Part shown: positions 8,772-17,101 of the stretch, piece by piece
Layout of the letters: every line of letters begins with the position of its first letter
Position numbering within the stretch: the first letter of the stretch is position 1
NCBI GenBank assembly: GCA_965223755.1
Contig: CBDCXF010000001.1
Span: 496,001-560,000, forward strand
DNA from: CBDCXF01 sp965223755
GTDB lineage: Bacteria > Acidobacteriota > Thermoanaerobaculia > Multivoradales > JAHEKO01
Reading direction: 5' to 3'
DNA: 64,000 bases
The notes under the pieces: model-generated
The model's input: the letters and a program-made list of their open reading frames with translations, nothing else
The model's database searches: none
Told to the model about the DNA's origin: nothing
Translations under genes and position numbers: made by a program

Positions 8772-9233
8772 ATGAGAGCCCTAATTACAACATTCTGCAT
8801 TGCCGTGACGGTTTTCGCGGGGGCGTGTGGTGATAGCGCCGAGAAAGACGCCATCGATCGCGGTCAGATTCAGGCCACGCTTGAAGCCTATCTACCTAGA
8901 CTGGCCGAGGCCTATGAGAGCCGTTCGGGAGAGCCACTGCGGGGCTACGCTGCCGAAAAAGAAATCGCCATGATCGACAAGGTGATGTCGGAGTTGGCGG
9001 CCGGAGGCCGGGAAATCCACGCCACTTTCCTGGGGGTCACCATCGAAGACATTACGACCTTTGGCTATGCCAACGCCTACGTCACCACGGTCGAGTTGTG
9101 GAATGTCGAGGTCTACAGCCTTGGCGGCCAATCCAAGCTCTCGTCCGAAGAGCGTCGCGATCGAGTCAAGTATCAACTGATGCGCGAAGGCGATCAATGG
9201 CTGGTCCTTTATCGCCAGCGCCAAGACTCATAA
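8772..9233 (+). CDS. small putative lipoprotein
   Basis: Secreted lipoprotein of 153 residues with unknown role. The N-terminus is a hydrophobic signal (LITTFCIAVTVFAG) ending in a lipobox-like AGAC, so Cys would be lipidated. The mature part has a helical segment (ATLEAYLPRLAEAYESRSG) and a strand-rich C-terminus (YVTTVELWNVEVYS...YQLMREGDQWLVLYRQ) reminiscent of ARC6/IMS-like or NTF2-like folds; that resemblance is weak. It sits 52 bases after rnr and 35 bases before der on the same strand. Confidence 0.7.
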   Translation: MRALITTFCIAVTVFAGACGDSAEKDAIDRGQIQATLEAYLPRLAEAYESRSGEPLRGYAAEKEIAMIDKVMSELAAGGREIHATFLGVTIEDITTFGYANAYVTTVELWNVEVYSLGGQSKLSSEERRDRVKYQLMREGDQWLVLYRQRQDS

Positions 9234-9268
9234 AACGGAACTCGTAGCGCACGACCGCATCGAAAGCC

Positions 9269-10570
9269 ATGCCCTCTCCGATTGTCGCCATCGTCGGGCG
9301 TCCCAACGTTGGCAAATCGACCCTGTTCAATCGCTTGGTCGGACGCCGGCAGTCCATCGTCCATGACCAGCCCGGGGTCACCCGCGACCGCATCGTCGCG
9401 GACGCCGAACTGGCCGGGCGCGGATTCACCCTGATCGACACTGGAGGTCTGATTCTCGGCGAGGACGAGTTGGGCCTTAACAGTCAGGTCCGCTTGGCCA
9501 TTGAAGAGGCCGACGCACTGCTCATGGTGGTCGACGGCAAGGACGGACTGACCGCCGCCGATGAGGAGGTTTGGAACGAAGTCCGGCGCACCGGGCGGCC
9601 GTCGATCTTGGTGATCAACAAGAGCGATACCAAGGCAGCGGTGGCCAACGCCCCGGAGTTCGCTCGGTTGGGGGCGGCTGTTTCGGTCGAGGTGTCGGCC
9701 GAGCACGCGCTGGGGATTGCCGGCCTGGTCGAAGAGTTGACCTCAGTGGTGCCCAGTGTGGACGCCGAGGAGGACGCTGACGAGGGGATCGCGGTCGCCG
9801 TTGTCGGTCGCCCCAACGTCGGCAAGTCGTCGATCGTCAACCGGCTCATCGGCGAAGACCGCACTTTGGTTTCACCGGTCGCGGGCACGACGCGCGACCC
9901 CGTCGACACGGTGCTGGAGGTTGACGGCGAGCGCTACGTTCTCGTTGATACGGCAGGGATTCGCCGACGCAGCCAGGTCAGCGATGCACCGGAGGCGTTG
10001 GCGGTGATGATGGCCCGCCGCCAGATCGAACGTTGCCGGGTCGCGGTCCTGGTCATCGATGGCAACGACGGCGTCACCAGTAGCGATTTGTCGATCGCGG
10101 GCGTGGTCTGGGAGTTGGGACGGTCGGCGGTGGTGGTGGTCAACAAGTGGGATTTGGTGACCGGGGAAGTGCGGGAACGGCTCGATGCCAGTTATCCGCG
10201 TTTGACTGAAATCCTCAGCGATCCCGAACGGGTGAATACCTCTGCCGTCTCCGGCCGCGGCGTGGAGAAGATCTTTCCAGCGATCGCACGGGCGGTGGAG
10301 AACAGCTCCGTTCGCCTATCTACTTCCCAGACCAACCGCCTTTTTGAGACCGCCCTCGCCCGGCACCATGCCCCAGCGGTCAAGGGCCGCCCGTGGAGAG
10401 TTCTTTACGCCACCCAAGTCAAAGACAGTCCACCGACGTTCATGCTCTTTGCCAACCGCGTCCTGCCCCGCTCCGATCCCTATCGGCGCTATCTGGAAAA
10501 CACCGTGCGTCGGGAGTTGGGGTTGCGAGGGGTGCCGGTTCGCTTGGTGATTCGTCGCAGAGACGGTTGA
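9269..10570 (+). CDS. der: ribosome biogenesis GTPase Der (EngA)
   Basis: Essential double GTPase of 50S subunit assembly. The first G domain starts with GRPNVGKST near residue 9 and continues with DTGGL and NKSD; the second starts with VGRPNVGKSS near residue 180 with DTAGIRRR and NKWD. A C-terminal KH-like domain follows (NRLFETALARHHAPAVKGRPWRVLYATQVKDSPPTF in two parts, then YRRYLENTVRRELGLRGVPVRLVIRRR). At 433 residues it has the standard length. A GC-rich repeat tract follows directly, with the first repeat starting about 6 bases after the stop codon. Confidence 0.97.
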   Translation: MPSPIVAIVGRPNVGKSTLFNRLVGRRQSIVHDQPGVTRDRIVADAELAGRGFTLIDTGGLILGEDELGLNSQVRLAIEEADALLMVVDGKDGLTAADEEVWNEVRRTGRPSILVINKSDTKAAVANAPEFARLGAAVSVEVSAEHALGIAGLVEELTSVVPSVDAEEDADEGIAVAVVGRPNVGKSSIVNRLIGEDRTLVSPVAGTTRDPVDTVLEVDGERYVLVDTAGIRRRSQVSDAPEALAVMMARRQIERCRVAVLVIDGNDGVTSSDLSIAGVVWELGRSAVVVVNKWDLVTGEVRERLDASYPRLTEILSDPERVNTSAVSGRGVEKIFPAIARAVENSSVRLSTSQTNRLFETALARHHAPAVKGRPWRVLYATQVKDSPPTFMLFANRVLPRSDPYRRYLENTVRRELGLRGVPVRLVIRRRDG

Positions 10571-10576
10571 GCGAAG

Positions 10577-10680
10577 GTCACCCCCGCGGGGTGGGGTGCA
10601 AGCGAAAGGTATTCCCGCGGCTGGGGTGCAAGCCAACGTCATCCCCCGCGGGTGGGGTGGGGGTGGGCGGGGATCCGTTT
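10577..10680. repeat. GC-rich intergenic repeats, family A (three degenerate copies)
   Basis: The 442-base gap between der and the MerR gene opens with three degenerate units: GTCACCCCCGCGGGGTGGGG (from 10578), GGTATTCCCGCGGCTGGGG (from 10608) and GTCATCCCCCGCGGG (from 10638), the last ending in GGGCGGGGATCCG. The first two share the 3' tail GGGGTGCAAGC. The core TCATCCCCGCGG...GGGCGGGGATCC recurs at 50606-50753 and, inverted, at 52690-52728. Each copy can form a hairpin, as in REP-like elements. I see no gene in the rest of the gap (10681-11012); a possible -10 box TATACT near 10959 may serve the MerR gene. Confidence 0.75.
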
Positions 10681-11012
10681 CGCGTCTTCGCCGCGCGCGG
10701 CGCAGCGTGCTTGCCGTGCGGAGGGCGGCTCGCGCAGGTCGGACTCTGTAAGACGGCGCTCGCCTCAGTCCCGCATCGCGCCGCGCCACCAACAGCACGG
10801 CCATCACATGCAAGATGCGCTCGCGGGGATGCCTCAGTGTACGGCAAGCACGAAGTCGACACCTCGGTCGTCAGAGCCAAATTATCATCTTCGCGAACCG
10901 ACCTGGTCCGGCCTTGTGGGCGTCCGGGACGATCCTCCTAACCTGCTAGAAACCCATATACTTGGCTCACACCTAACACCGGCGGCAGCCGGCGTTGAGT
11001 GGGAGAACACCT

Positions 11013-11657
11013 ATGGCCAAAAAGCACCGATTCGGCGAAGTTTGCCGACTTCTCGACATTCAACCGTACGTCTTGCGCTACTGGGAGACCGAGTTTCCCG
11101 CCCTTGCGACCGATGACTCCGGTGGTGGGCAGCGCACCTACAGTGATGACGACATCGCTGTCATCCGACGCATCAAGGAGCTGCTTTACAGCGAAGGGTT
11201 CACCCTGGTCGGAGCGAAGAAGAAACTGCAAGCAGAACTCGCGGAAGGACCGCTGTCAGAGGCTGCTGAGGCACCAGAGCCCGAGTCGGAACCCAAACCA
11301 GAACCCGAGCCAGAACCGGGGCTGGAGGAAGAAACGGCCTCCGAGGCAGTGGACGATGACCCCGTTACCGAGGATGCCGACGATGAACCGGCTGAAGAGG
11401 TAGCCGCGGCCGCGGAAGCAGCGGAGCCGGATGATTCTGAGTCACAGAGTTCTGAGCCCGAAGAGTCGGAGCCTGAAGAATCAGAGTCCGAGGAATCAGA
11501 GTCTGAGGAACCGGAGCTTGAGGCCTCCGGGGATGAAGATGTCGCAGAAACTTCTGAGAGCGCGGCTGAGGAGTCCGTGCCCTCCGTCGACCTCAAAGCT
11601 CTGTCGGGGATTCTGGCCGACGCTCAGGAACTCTTGGCGAGCTTGCGCAAGGGCTAG
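11013..11657 (+). CDS. MerR-family HTH protein with long acidic Ser/Glu tail
   Basis: Residues 1-70 form a MerR-type winged helix (FGEVCRLLDIQPYVLRYWETEF...YSDDDIAVIRRIKELLYSEGFTL), which normally binds spacer-altered promoters. The remaining 140 residues are unusual: a low-complexity Glu/Ser/Pro tract (repeated SEPEE, SESEE units) ending in a short helix (LKALSGILADAQELLASLRKG). No ligand-binding domain is seen. ATG 11013 is chosen over upstream TTG 10995 because GGGAGA lies at suitable spacing. Related single-domain MerR proteins commonly sit near translation genes; here the neighbours are tRNA-Pro and nusB. Its target is unknown. Confidence 0.82.
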   Translation: MAKKHRFGEVCRLLDIQPYVLRYWETEFPALATDDSGGGQRTYSDDDIAVIRRIKELLYSEGFTLVGAKKKLQAELAEGPLSEAAEAPEPESEPKPEPEPEPGLEEETASEAVDDDPVTEDADDEPAEEVAAAAEAAEPDDSESQSSEPEESEPEESESEESESEEPELEASGDEDVAETSESAAEESVPSVDLKALSGILADAQELLASLRKG

Positions 11658-11724
11658 TTCCAGTCTGCTTCAGCGAAGTGCGAAGACCGTCGATCGTTCG
11701 CGAGTCGTTACTTCCTAACTGTCC

Positions 11725-11753
11725 TTGAAACCAGCCAAGCGGACCGATACAGT
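11725..11753 (+). promoter_or_regulatory. promoter of tRNA-Pro
   Basis: TTGAAA (11725-11730) and TACAGT (11748-11753) are separated by 17 bases. The -10 box ends 29 bases before the mature tRNA-Pro 5' end, leaving a short 5' leader for RNase P. Confidence 0.6.
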
Positions 11754-11782
11754 CTCCCGCCCGGGAGTCCTTCTCGGAGCGT

Positions 11783-11859
11783 CGGGACGTGGCGCAGTCT
11801 GGTAGCGTACCTGAATGGGGTTCAGGTGGTCCGGGGTTCAAATCCCCGCGTCCCGACCA
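11783..11859 (+). tRNA. tRNA-Pro, anticodon GGG
   Basis: The acceptor stem CGGGACG (11783-11789) pairs with CGTCCCG (11849-11855), followed by A73 and encoded CCA. The anticodon stem-loop CCTGA-ATGGGGT-TCAGG gives GGG, which reads CCC/CCU proline codons. T-arm CGGGGTTCAAATCCCCG is canonical. The nusB start codon lies only 21 bases downstream. Confidence 0.97.
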
Positions 11860-11880
11860 TAGCCTTTTGAGTTCTTTACC

Positions 11881-12306
11881 ATGAGCCGACGTCGGCAAGC
11901 ACGCGCAATCGCGGTCCAAATGCTCTTTCAGGCGGATCTTGGCGAAGCCGGGATGGAAGAAGTTATCGAGGCGTTTCCACGCGATCAGGTGCCGGCGGGC
12001 GGTGATGTTTTTTCGTACGCGACGCGGTTGGCCCGTTCAACTTGGCTGCATCTGGAGCGGATTAACGCGTTGATTCAGGAACAGGCAGATCATTGGAGAC
12101 TGGAGCGCATGGCGCCCTTGGATCGTAATATTCTGCGTTTGGCGGTTGCCGAGTTTTTGCTCGAGGAGGATGTGCCCAAGCTGGTGGTGGTGGACGAGGC
12201 GATCGAGTTGGGCAAGACCCTGGGGAATGAGAAATCGGGTGCGTTCGTCAACGGCATCCTCGACGGGCTGCTGAAGAAGCATAAGTTCCCAGGCCGAATG
12301 AAATAA
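11881..12306 (+). CDS. nusB: transcription antitermination factor NusB
   Basis: RNA-binding factor of rRNA transcription antitermination complexes, partner of NusE/S10. The 141-residue all-helical protein shows the family pattern SRRRQARAIAVQMLFQADLG at the N-terminus and LDRNILRLAVAEFL...VVVDEAIELGKTLGNEKSGAFVNGILDGLLK at the C-terminus. Length is typical. It is followed by a repeat-filled gap and then leuS on the same strand. Confidence 0.94.
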   Translation: MSRRRQARAIAVQMLFQADLGEAGMEEVIEAFPRDQVPAGGDVFSYATRLARSTWLHLERINALIQEQADHWRLERMAPLDRNILRLAVAEFLLEEDVPKLVVVDEAIELGKTLGNEKSGAFVNGILDGLLKKHKFPGRMK

Positions 12307-12314
12307 CCGGTACG

Positions 12315-12590
12315 GTTATCCTGAGCGAGCTGCGAAGCGGCGAGTCGAAGGATCTCGACGGTGCAATAAGAAAATAGAAACCAGTGTTGTACTACCACCC
12401 CTCCCAGATCCCTCGGCTCCGCGTTCCACGCTTCGCTCGGGATGACGTCGAGAGTACGAGCCGCGAAGTGGCGAGTCGAAGGATCTCGATGATGCAAGCA
12501 AGAATAAGTAATCGCTGTTGTACAACCACCGCTCCCAGATGCCCCGATTCAGCGGGTCACGCTACGCTCGGGATGGCACCAAGACCTACG
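12315..12590. repeat. intergenic repeats, family B, tandem period about 141 bp
   Basis: The 292-base nusB-leuS gap consists of two diverged tandem copies. GCGAAGCGGCGAGTCGAAGG starts at 12332 and its partner GCGAAGTGGCGAGTCGAAGG at 12473, giving a 141-base period. Both copies continue through GATCTCGA, a TGTTGTAC(T/A)ACCACC segment, CTCCCAGAT(C/G)CC and CGCTCGGGATG. The first is preceded by TCCTGAGCGAGC. The AGTCGAAGGATCTCG core and inverted CGCTCGGGATG parts resemble a widespread type of intergenic palindromic element. The second copy keeps the leuS frame open upstream of the true start. Confidence 0.8.
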
Positions 12591-12598
12591 ATTCCGTC

Positions 12599-15064
12599 AT
12601 GAGCAAGTACGACCACAGATCGATCGAACCCAAATGGCAGCAACGCTGGCAGCGTTCCAAGGCGGCACGCGTACAGCTCGACGCGGTCGATGACGATTCG
12701 CGTTACTACATGCTGATGATGTTCCCGTATCCGTCGGGGGATCGCTTGCACGTCGGACACGGCCGCAACTACATCCTCGGGGACGCCCTATATCGCTTTC
12801 TGCGCATGCACGGCAAGCGGGCTCTCAACCCCATGGGCTGGGACGCTTTCGGCCTACCGGCGGAGAACGCGGCCATCCAGCGTGGGGTGCCACCACGCGA
12901 TTGGACGCTCGAAAACATCCGGGTGATGAAGGAGCAGTTCCAGCGCTGGGGAATTCTCTACGACTGGTCCAAAGAGATCGCATCCTGTGAACCCGAGTAC
13001 TACCGATGGAATCAGTGGTTGTTCCTACGCATGCTCGACAAGGGGCTCGCCTATAAGAAGAAGGCGCCCGTCAACTGGTGTCCGTCCTGCCAGACGGTAC
13101 TAGCCAACGAGCAGGTCGTAGATGGGGCTTGTGAACGTTGCGGTTCGACCGTTGAGCAGCAGGACTTGGAGCAGTGGTTTTACCGCATTACGGACTACGC
13201 CGAGCGCCTGCTCGACGGCCTAGATGATCTCGAAGGTTGGCCGGAGCGGGTCAAGACCATGCAGCGCAACTGGATCGGCCGCTCCGAAGGGGCGCGGCTG
13301 CGGTTTCCGTTGGTCGATGACGAGCGCGTTCTGGAGGTGTTCACCACCCGTCCCGACACCGTGCATGGCGCAACCTTCATGGTCATGGCGCCGGAACATG
13401 ACTGGGTTGACGACCTGATCGTCGACAGCCCAAAAGTGGACGAAATCCGCTCTTGGATCGCCAAGGTTCGCGACAGCTCGAAGATCGAACGTCAAGATGC
13501 CGGTCTCCAGAAGGAAGGCTGGGATACCGGACGGCGGGCTGTCAATCCTGCCACTGGAGAAGAGATCCCGATTTGGATTGCCAACTACGTTCTGCCGGAC
13601 TACGGCACCGGTGCGATCATGGCGGTTCCCGCCCACGACGAGCGCGACTTCGAATTCGCGCGGCAAGAGGGCTTGGACGTTCGCCGCGTCTACCACCTGG
13701 ACGACGAACCTGAGGAGATCGATGAAGCCACGGTGGGTGTGGGCACCATCCGAGACATCTCGGGATTTGAAGGGGCTCCCAACGGCGCTGAAACGATCGC
13801 CAAGTTCATCGCTTGGACTGAGAGTGAAGGGTGGGGCAGTGGGGAAGTGAACTATCGCCTGCGCGACTGGCTCATTTCTCGACAGAGATACTGGGGTACG
13901 CCGATCCCGATCATCTACTGTGACGACTGCGGAGCGGTACCGGTGCCGGAAGAGGACTTACCGGTGGAATTGCCCTACGGTCTGGAGATGAAGGGCGCCA
14001 GCGGCAATCCGCTCGATAATCACCAGTCGTTCGTGGAGGTCGACTGTCCCCAATGCGGCAAGGCCGGGCGCCGTGAGACCGACACCATGGACACCTTCGT
14101 CGACAGTTCGTGGTACTACCTGCGCTATCTATCGCACGACGATTCCGAGCGCATGTTTTCGCCACGGCGAGCGGCGGCGTGGGCGCCGGTGGATCAGTAC
14201 ATCGGCGGCATCGAGCACGCCATTTTGCATCTGCTCTATGCGCGCTTCATCTGCCGCGTGCTGCATGACTTCGAGCTGGTGCCCTTCGAAGAGCCGTTCA
14301 CCAAGCTTTTCAACCAGGGCATGATCACGCGCTACGCTGAGGCCACCGGTCGCATCGAAAAGATGTCCAAGTCGCGTGGCAACACCGTTTCTCCGGACGA
14401 GTTGATCGATCGCATGGGGGCCGATACCGAGCGCGTCTACACCCTGTTCTTGGGGCCGCCGGAAGACGAGGTTGAGTGGAATGACGATGCCGTGCAGGGC
14501 GCGTATCGCTTCCTGGGCCGCGTGTGGCGTTTGCCGGAACGCATCGACAAAGCGGGCAGCGTCGAAGGTGCCGAAGACGGCGCGATCGAGCGAGCCCGTC
14601 ACCGCACCATTCAACGGGTGAGTGACGATTTTGAGCGCTTCAAGTTCAATACCGCCATTGCCGCGCTGATGGAGCTGCTCAACTTGGTGTCGAAGGCGTT
14701 GGAGTCCGGGCGCGTCAGTCGTGGGGTGGCGCAGCAAGTTCTTGAGACCATGTTGCAACTCCTCCATCCGGCCGCTCCTCACATCACCGAGGAGATGTGG
14801 GAACGGCTCGGGCACAGCGAGTCGTTGCTGGACGGAGCGTGGCCGACGTGGGACGAACAACAACTGAGCGAAGAGACCATGACGCTGGTCATTCAAGTCA
14901 ACGGCAAGTTGCGGTCCCGCATTGAGGTGCCGGCGGGCTTGGGCCGGCAAGAGATCGAGCAGCGCGCTCTCGAGGCGGACAACATCGAGGACTATCTTGC
15001 GGCCGGCGAGGTGCGCAAGGTGATCTATGTTCCCGGCCGTTTGGTGAACATCGTGGTGAACTGA
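12599..15064 (+). CDS. leuS: leucyl-tRNA synthetase
   Basis: Class I aminoacyl-tRNA synthetase charging tRNA-Leu. The HIGH-type signature HVGHGRN lies near residue 50, a Cys4 zinc module (CPSCQ...CERCGS) near 160-185, the CP1 editing domain spans roughly 220-420, and KMSKSRGN occurs near residue 588. The C-terminus carries the tRNA-binding domain (VIQVNGKLRSRIEVPAGL...VRKVIYVPGRLVNIVV). ATG 12599 (MSKYDHRSIEPKWQQ) matches family N-termini; the upstream frame extension to 12518 only reads through the intergenic repeat. At 821 residues it has normal bacterial length. Confidence 0.96.
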   Translation: MSKYDHRSIEPKWQQRWQRSKAARVQLDAVDDDSRYYMLMMFPYPSGDRLHVGHGRNYILGDALYRFLRMHGKRALNPMGWDAFGLPAENAAIQRGVPPRDWTLENIRVMKEQFQRWGILYDWSKEIASCEPEYYRWNQWLFLRMLDKGLAYKKKAPVNWCPSCQTVLANEQVVDGACERCGSTVEQQDLEQWFYRITDYAERLLDGLDDLEGWPERVKTMQRNWIGRSEGARLRFPLVDDERVLEVFTTRPDTVHGATFMVMAPEHDWVDDLIVDSPKVDEIRSWIAKVRDSSKIERQDAGLQKEGWDTGRRAVNPATGEEIPIWIANYVLPDYGTGAIMAVPAHDERDFEFARQEGLDVRRVYHLDDEPEEIDEATVGVGTIRDISGFEGAPNGAETIAKFIAWTESEGWGSGEVNYRLRDWLISRQRYWGTPIPIIYCDDCGAVPVPEEDLPVELPYGLEMKGASGNPLDNHQSFVEVDCPQCGKAGRRETDTMDTFVDSSWYYLRYLSHDDSERMFSPRRAAAWAPVDQYIGGIEHAILHLLYARFICRVLHDFELVPFEEPFTKLFNQGMITRYAEATGRIEKMSKSRGNTVSPDELIDRMGADTERVYTLFLGPPEDEVEWNDDAVQGAYRFLGRVWRLPERIDKAGSVEGAEDGAIERARHRTIQRVSDDFERFKFNTAIAALMELLNLVSKALESGRVSRGVAQQVLETMLQLLHPAAPHITEEMWERLGHSESLLDGAWPTWDEQQLSEETMTLVIQVNGKLRSRIEVPAGLGRQEIEQRALEADNIEDYLAAGEVRKVIYVPGRLVNIVVN

Positions 15065-15127
15065 TTTGGCCTGGTAAGGACTGCAACGATCGAGTGGAGT
15101 AGAGTCGATCGAGAGATGGAGACAGAT

Positions 15128-15682
15128 ATGACCAACCTTCGGAGACTGTGGGGTGCGGCGGCCGGATTTTTGCTGCTGGCGTCCCTGACGCCGCTGTTGA
15201 GTGGTTGTGGTTATGCCCTGGTGGGGCGTGCCAGTGGCCTGCCCGAAGACGTCCAGACGGTGTATATGGAACCGTTTGAGAACCGCACCACGCGCTCGCA
15301 GGTGGAGCAGATTCTAGGCATCGCAGTTGCGAACGAGTTGGTGTTGCGGCAGAGGTTGGAGCTTGTTTCTTCTGCGGATGAAGCGGACTCCGTCCTGACC
15401 GGCGAGATCACCAACATACGGCTGCGGCCGGTGACCTTCGATGCCACCGGTTTTGCCGAGGAGTACGAAATCTCCATTCGCGCGGCGATGACCTTGAGCC
15501 GTACCGACGAAGACGAAACTGTGCTGTGGTTCAATCCTGAATACGACTATCGGGAAAACTACGAGCTCAACTTCGACGAGGCTGATTCCGGCGCCCTGTT
15601 CGACCAGGAGATTCAGGCGGTCGAGGACATTTCAGAAGAATTCGCCAAGAGTCTGGTCAGCGACCTCTTGGAGGCGTTTTAG
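15128..15682 (+). CDS. lptE: LPS-assembly lipoprotein LptE
   Basis: Outer-membrane lipoprotein that plugs LptD and helps deliver LPS to the cell surface. The signal peptide ends in the lipobox LLSGC, followed by the family-typical GYALVGR. Next come VQTVYMEPFENRTTRSQVEQIL and LTGEITNIRLRPVTFD, a pattern shared by LptE and related secreted proteins. ATG 15128 is preferred because GGAG is placed 6 bases upstream; ATG 15116 is an alternative. It follows leuS, the common leuS-lptE neighbourhood of Gram-negative bacteria. Lpt partners occur elsewhere in the window (lptB, lptC/A, lptFG). Confidence 0.85.
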   Translation: MTNLRRLWGAAAGFLLLASLTPLLSGCGYALVGRASGLPEDVQTVYMEPFENRTTRSQVEQILGIAVANELVLRQRLELVSSADEADSVLTGEITNIRLRPVTFDATGFAEEYEISIRAAMTLSRTDEDETVLWFNPEYDYRENYELNFDEADSGALFDQEIQAVEDISEEFAKSLVSDLLEAF

Positions 15683-15772
15683 GCTCGGCACGGCAGAAAA
15701 CTAGATTCCCAAGACAGTAACTTGCCTCTGCACAACAAAACCTGAGACCAAGAACCTGGGACCAGAACGCAA

Positions 15773-15794
15773 ACAGCCGCCCGCAGGCGGCTGT
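15773..15794. terminator. bidirectional hairpin between lptE and rpsT
   Basis: Perfect 9-bp stem ACAGCCGCC / GGCGGCTGT with a 4-base loop. It stands between the convergent lptE and rpsT genes. Only short T runs flank it (TTT on either strand), so termination could be intrinsic but weak in both directions. Confidence 0.7.
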
Positions 15795-15832
15795 CGTTTC
15801 CATGCGCTCAAGGTTGCGCTTGAACGGGCGTT

Positions 15833-16108
15833 TTAGCTGGCGGTTTCCTGCAACTTGGCGACGCCGCGAGTGAGGCGCGACTTGGTACGGGCAGCGGTGT
15901 TGCGGTGGAGCACATTCTTGCTCACCGCACCATCGATGATGGACAGAGTTTCCGGAAGGAGCTTCTGCGCGGTTTCGAAGTCGTTGTTGTCGATCGCCGC
16001 ACGCAATCTCTTGATTGCAGTGCGGCAACGCCCCATGTGAACACGGTTGCGGGTGCGTCGCGTTTCGGTCTGACGGATGCGCTTAACGGCGCCGGGATTG
16101 TTGGCCAT
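15833..16108 (-). CDS. rpsT: 30S ribosomal protein S20
   Basis: Primary-binding protein of the 16S rRNA 5' domain. The 91-residue, Arg/Lys-rich helical protein has the S20 pattern MANNPGAVKRIRQTETRRTRN, RTAIKRLRAAI and VSKNVLHRNTAARTKSRLTRGVAKL. It is monocistronic: a strong terminator lies upstream (end of the Tol-Pal operon) and a shared hairpin lies downstream. A short GC-rich hairpin (CCGCC-TTGAG-GGCGG, 16153-16167) lies in its 5' leader region, but I cannot tell whether it is regulatory. Confidence 0.96.
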   Translation of the reverse strand: MANNPGAVKRIRQTETRRTRNRVHMGRCRTAIKRLRAAIDNNDFETAQKLLPETLSIIDGAVSKNVLHRNTAARTKSRLTRGVAKLQETAS

Positions 16109-16168
16109 GATGTAGATCTCGGTATCGGTCGATTCAGTCGATTTCTATGGATGCCGCCCTCAAGGCGG

Positions 16169-16202
16169 AAAAAAACGTTGCACCACCAAGCGCGGCGCAA
16201 CG
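16169..16202 (-). terminator. intrinsic terminator of the Tol-Pal operon
   Basis: On the minus strand CGTTGCGCC (16202-16194) pairs with GGTGCAACG (16184-16176), including one G-T wobble, across a 9-base loop, and is followed by seven T (16175-16169). It lies 84 bases downstream of the cpoB stop codon. Confidence 0.88.
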
Positions 16203-16285
16203 CGGATGTGGATGCTATCGATTGCCCGTCGTTTTGGTCAATAGTTTGGTGTCGGCAAACCCTGGTCGGCAGGCTCGATCTTTAG

Positions 16286-17077
16286 CTAGCCGATTTCTGA
16301 CAGGCGTTGTCGCGCCAGGTCGGCTTCGTCGGTTCCCGGGTGGTCGCGCAGCACTTGCTGGAGTTGCGAGACACCGCGCCGGCGGTCACCAAGTTCAAGA
16401 TAGGCATAACCCTTTTTGAGCAACGCCGACGCTCGCTTGTCGCTGCGCGGGAAGTCGCTGAGAATGCGCTCGAATTCTTGCACCGCGTCGTTGTATTTGC
16501 CCTGACTGAAGTAGGCCTCGCCGATCCAGTACGCGGCGTTGTCCGCCAAGTCGGTGTCGGGGAAGTTGGCGAGGTATTGCTCGAATCCTTGGATCGCCAA
16601 GTCGTAGTTGCCGCGCAGATAGTCGTTGTAGGCGGCGTCATACATCGCCCGCGGATCTCCCACTGGAGCCGCATTAGGCCCCGGGCCGCTGCTCTCGCGC
16701 AGCACCGTAAGTTCTTGCACCGCGCGCGAAATATGCTTGGACAACTGATCGAGGCGGTAGTTGGTGTCCTCGAGATTGGCTTCGAGTTGGTCGATTTGCG
16801 TCGAGAGCTCGTTGAGTTCGACCTGCATGTCGGCTTCGACTCGCAACAACTCACGCATGCGATCCGACATTTCCTCGCCAAGTTGGGCGACCTCAGTCTT
16901 GCTGGATCCCTCCGCACGCACGCTGGCGAGCTCACTCTCAATGCGGCTTAATTGAATCTGTAGAGCCTCGATGTCACTGGTACTGACGCAACCACCGGTA
17001 ACCACAAGCGTCGCCGCAACGAGAAGAATCCCGGCGCTATGGGAACCAAGTCGCATCGAATGGGATCGCGAGTTCAA
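16286..17077 (-). CDS. cpoB: Tol-Pal system protein CpoB (YbgF)
   Basis: Periplasmic coordinator of peptidoglycan synthesis with outer-membrane constriction. The N-terminus is a signal ending in VTGGC, so this homologue is probably lipid-anchored. Next comes a long coiled coil (IEALQIQLSRIESELASVRAE...LNELSTQIDQLEANL), and from about residue 140 three TPR-like units (MYDAAYNDYLRGNYDLAIQG, YWIGEAYFSQGKYNDAVQEF, LLKKGYAYLELGDRRRGV). It is the last gene of tolQ-tolR-tolA-tolB-pal-cpoB, 24 bases after pal. The first Met is 17077; the Met at residue 8 is an equally plausible start. Confidence 0.9.
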   Translation of the reverse strand: MNSRSHSMRLGSHSAGILLVAATLVVTGGCVSTSDIEALQIQLSRIESELASVRAEGSSKTEVAQLGEEMSDRMRELLRVEADMQVELNELSTQIDQLEANLEDTNYRLDQLSKHISRAVQELTVLRESSGPGPNAAPVGDPRAMYDAAYNDYLRGNYDLAIQGFEQYLANFPDTDLADNAAYWIGEAYFSQGKYNDAVQEFERILSDFPRSDKRASALLKKGYAYLELGDRRRGVSQLQQVLRDHPGTDEADLARQRLSEIG

Positions 17078-17101
17078 GCCTTGCCAGAAGACGAGGCGCG
17101 C

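Noticed and set aside
12518..12598. Extended N-terminus of leuS
   Set aside because: The 27 extra codons lie in the intergenic family B repeat; ATG 12599 gives a normal LeuRS N-terminus.
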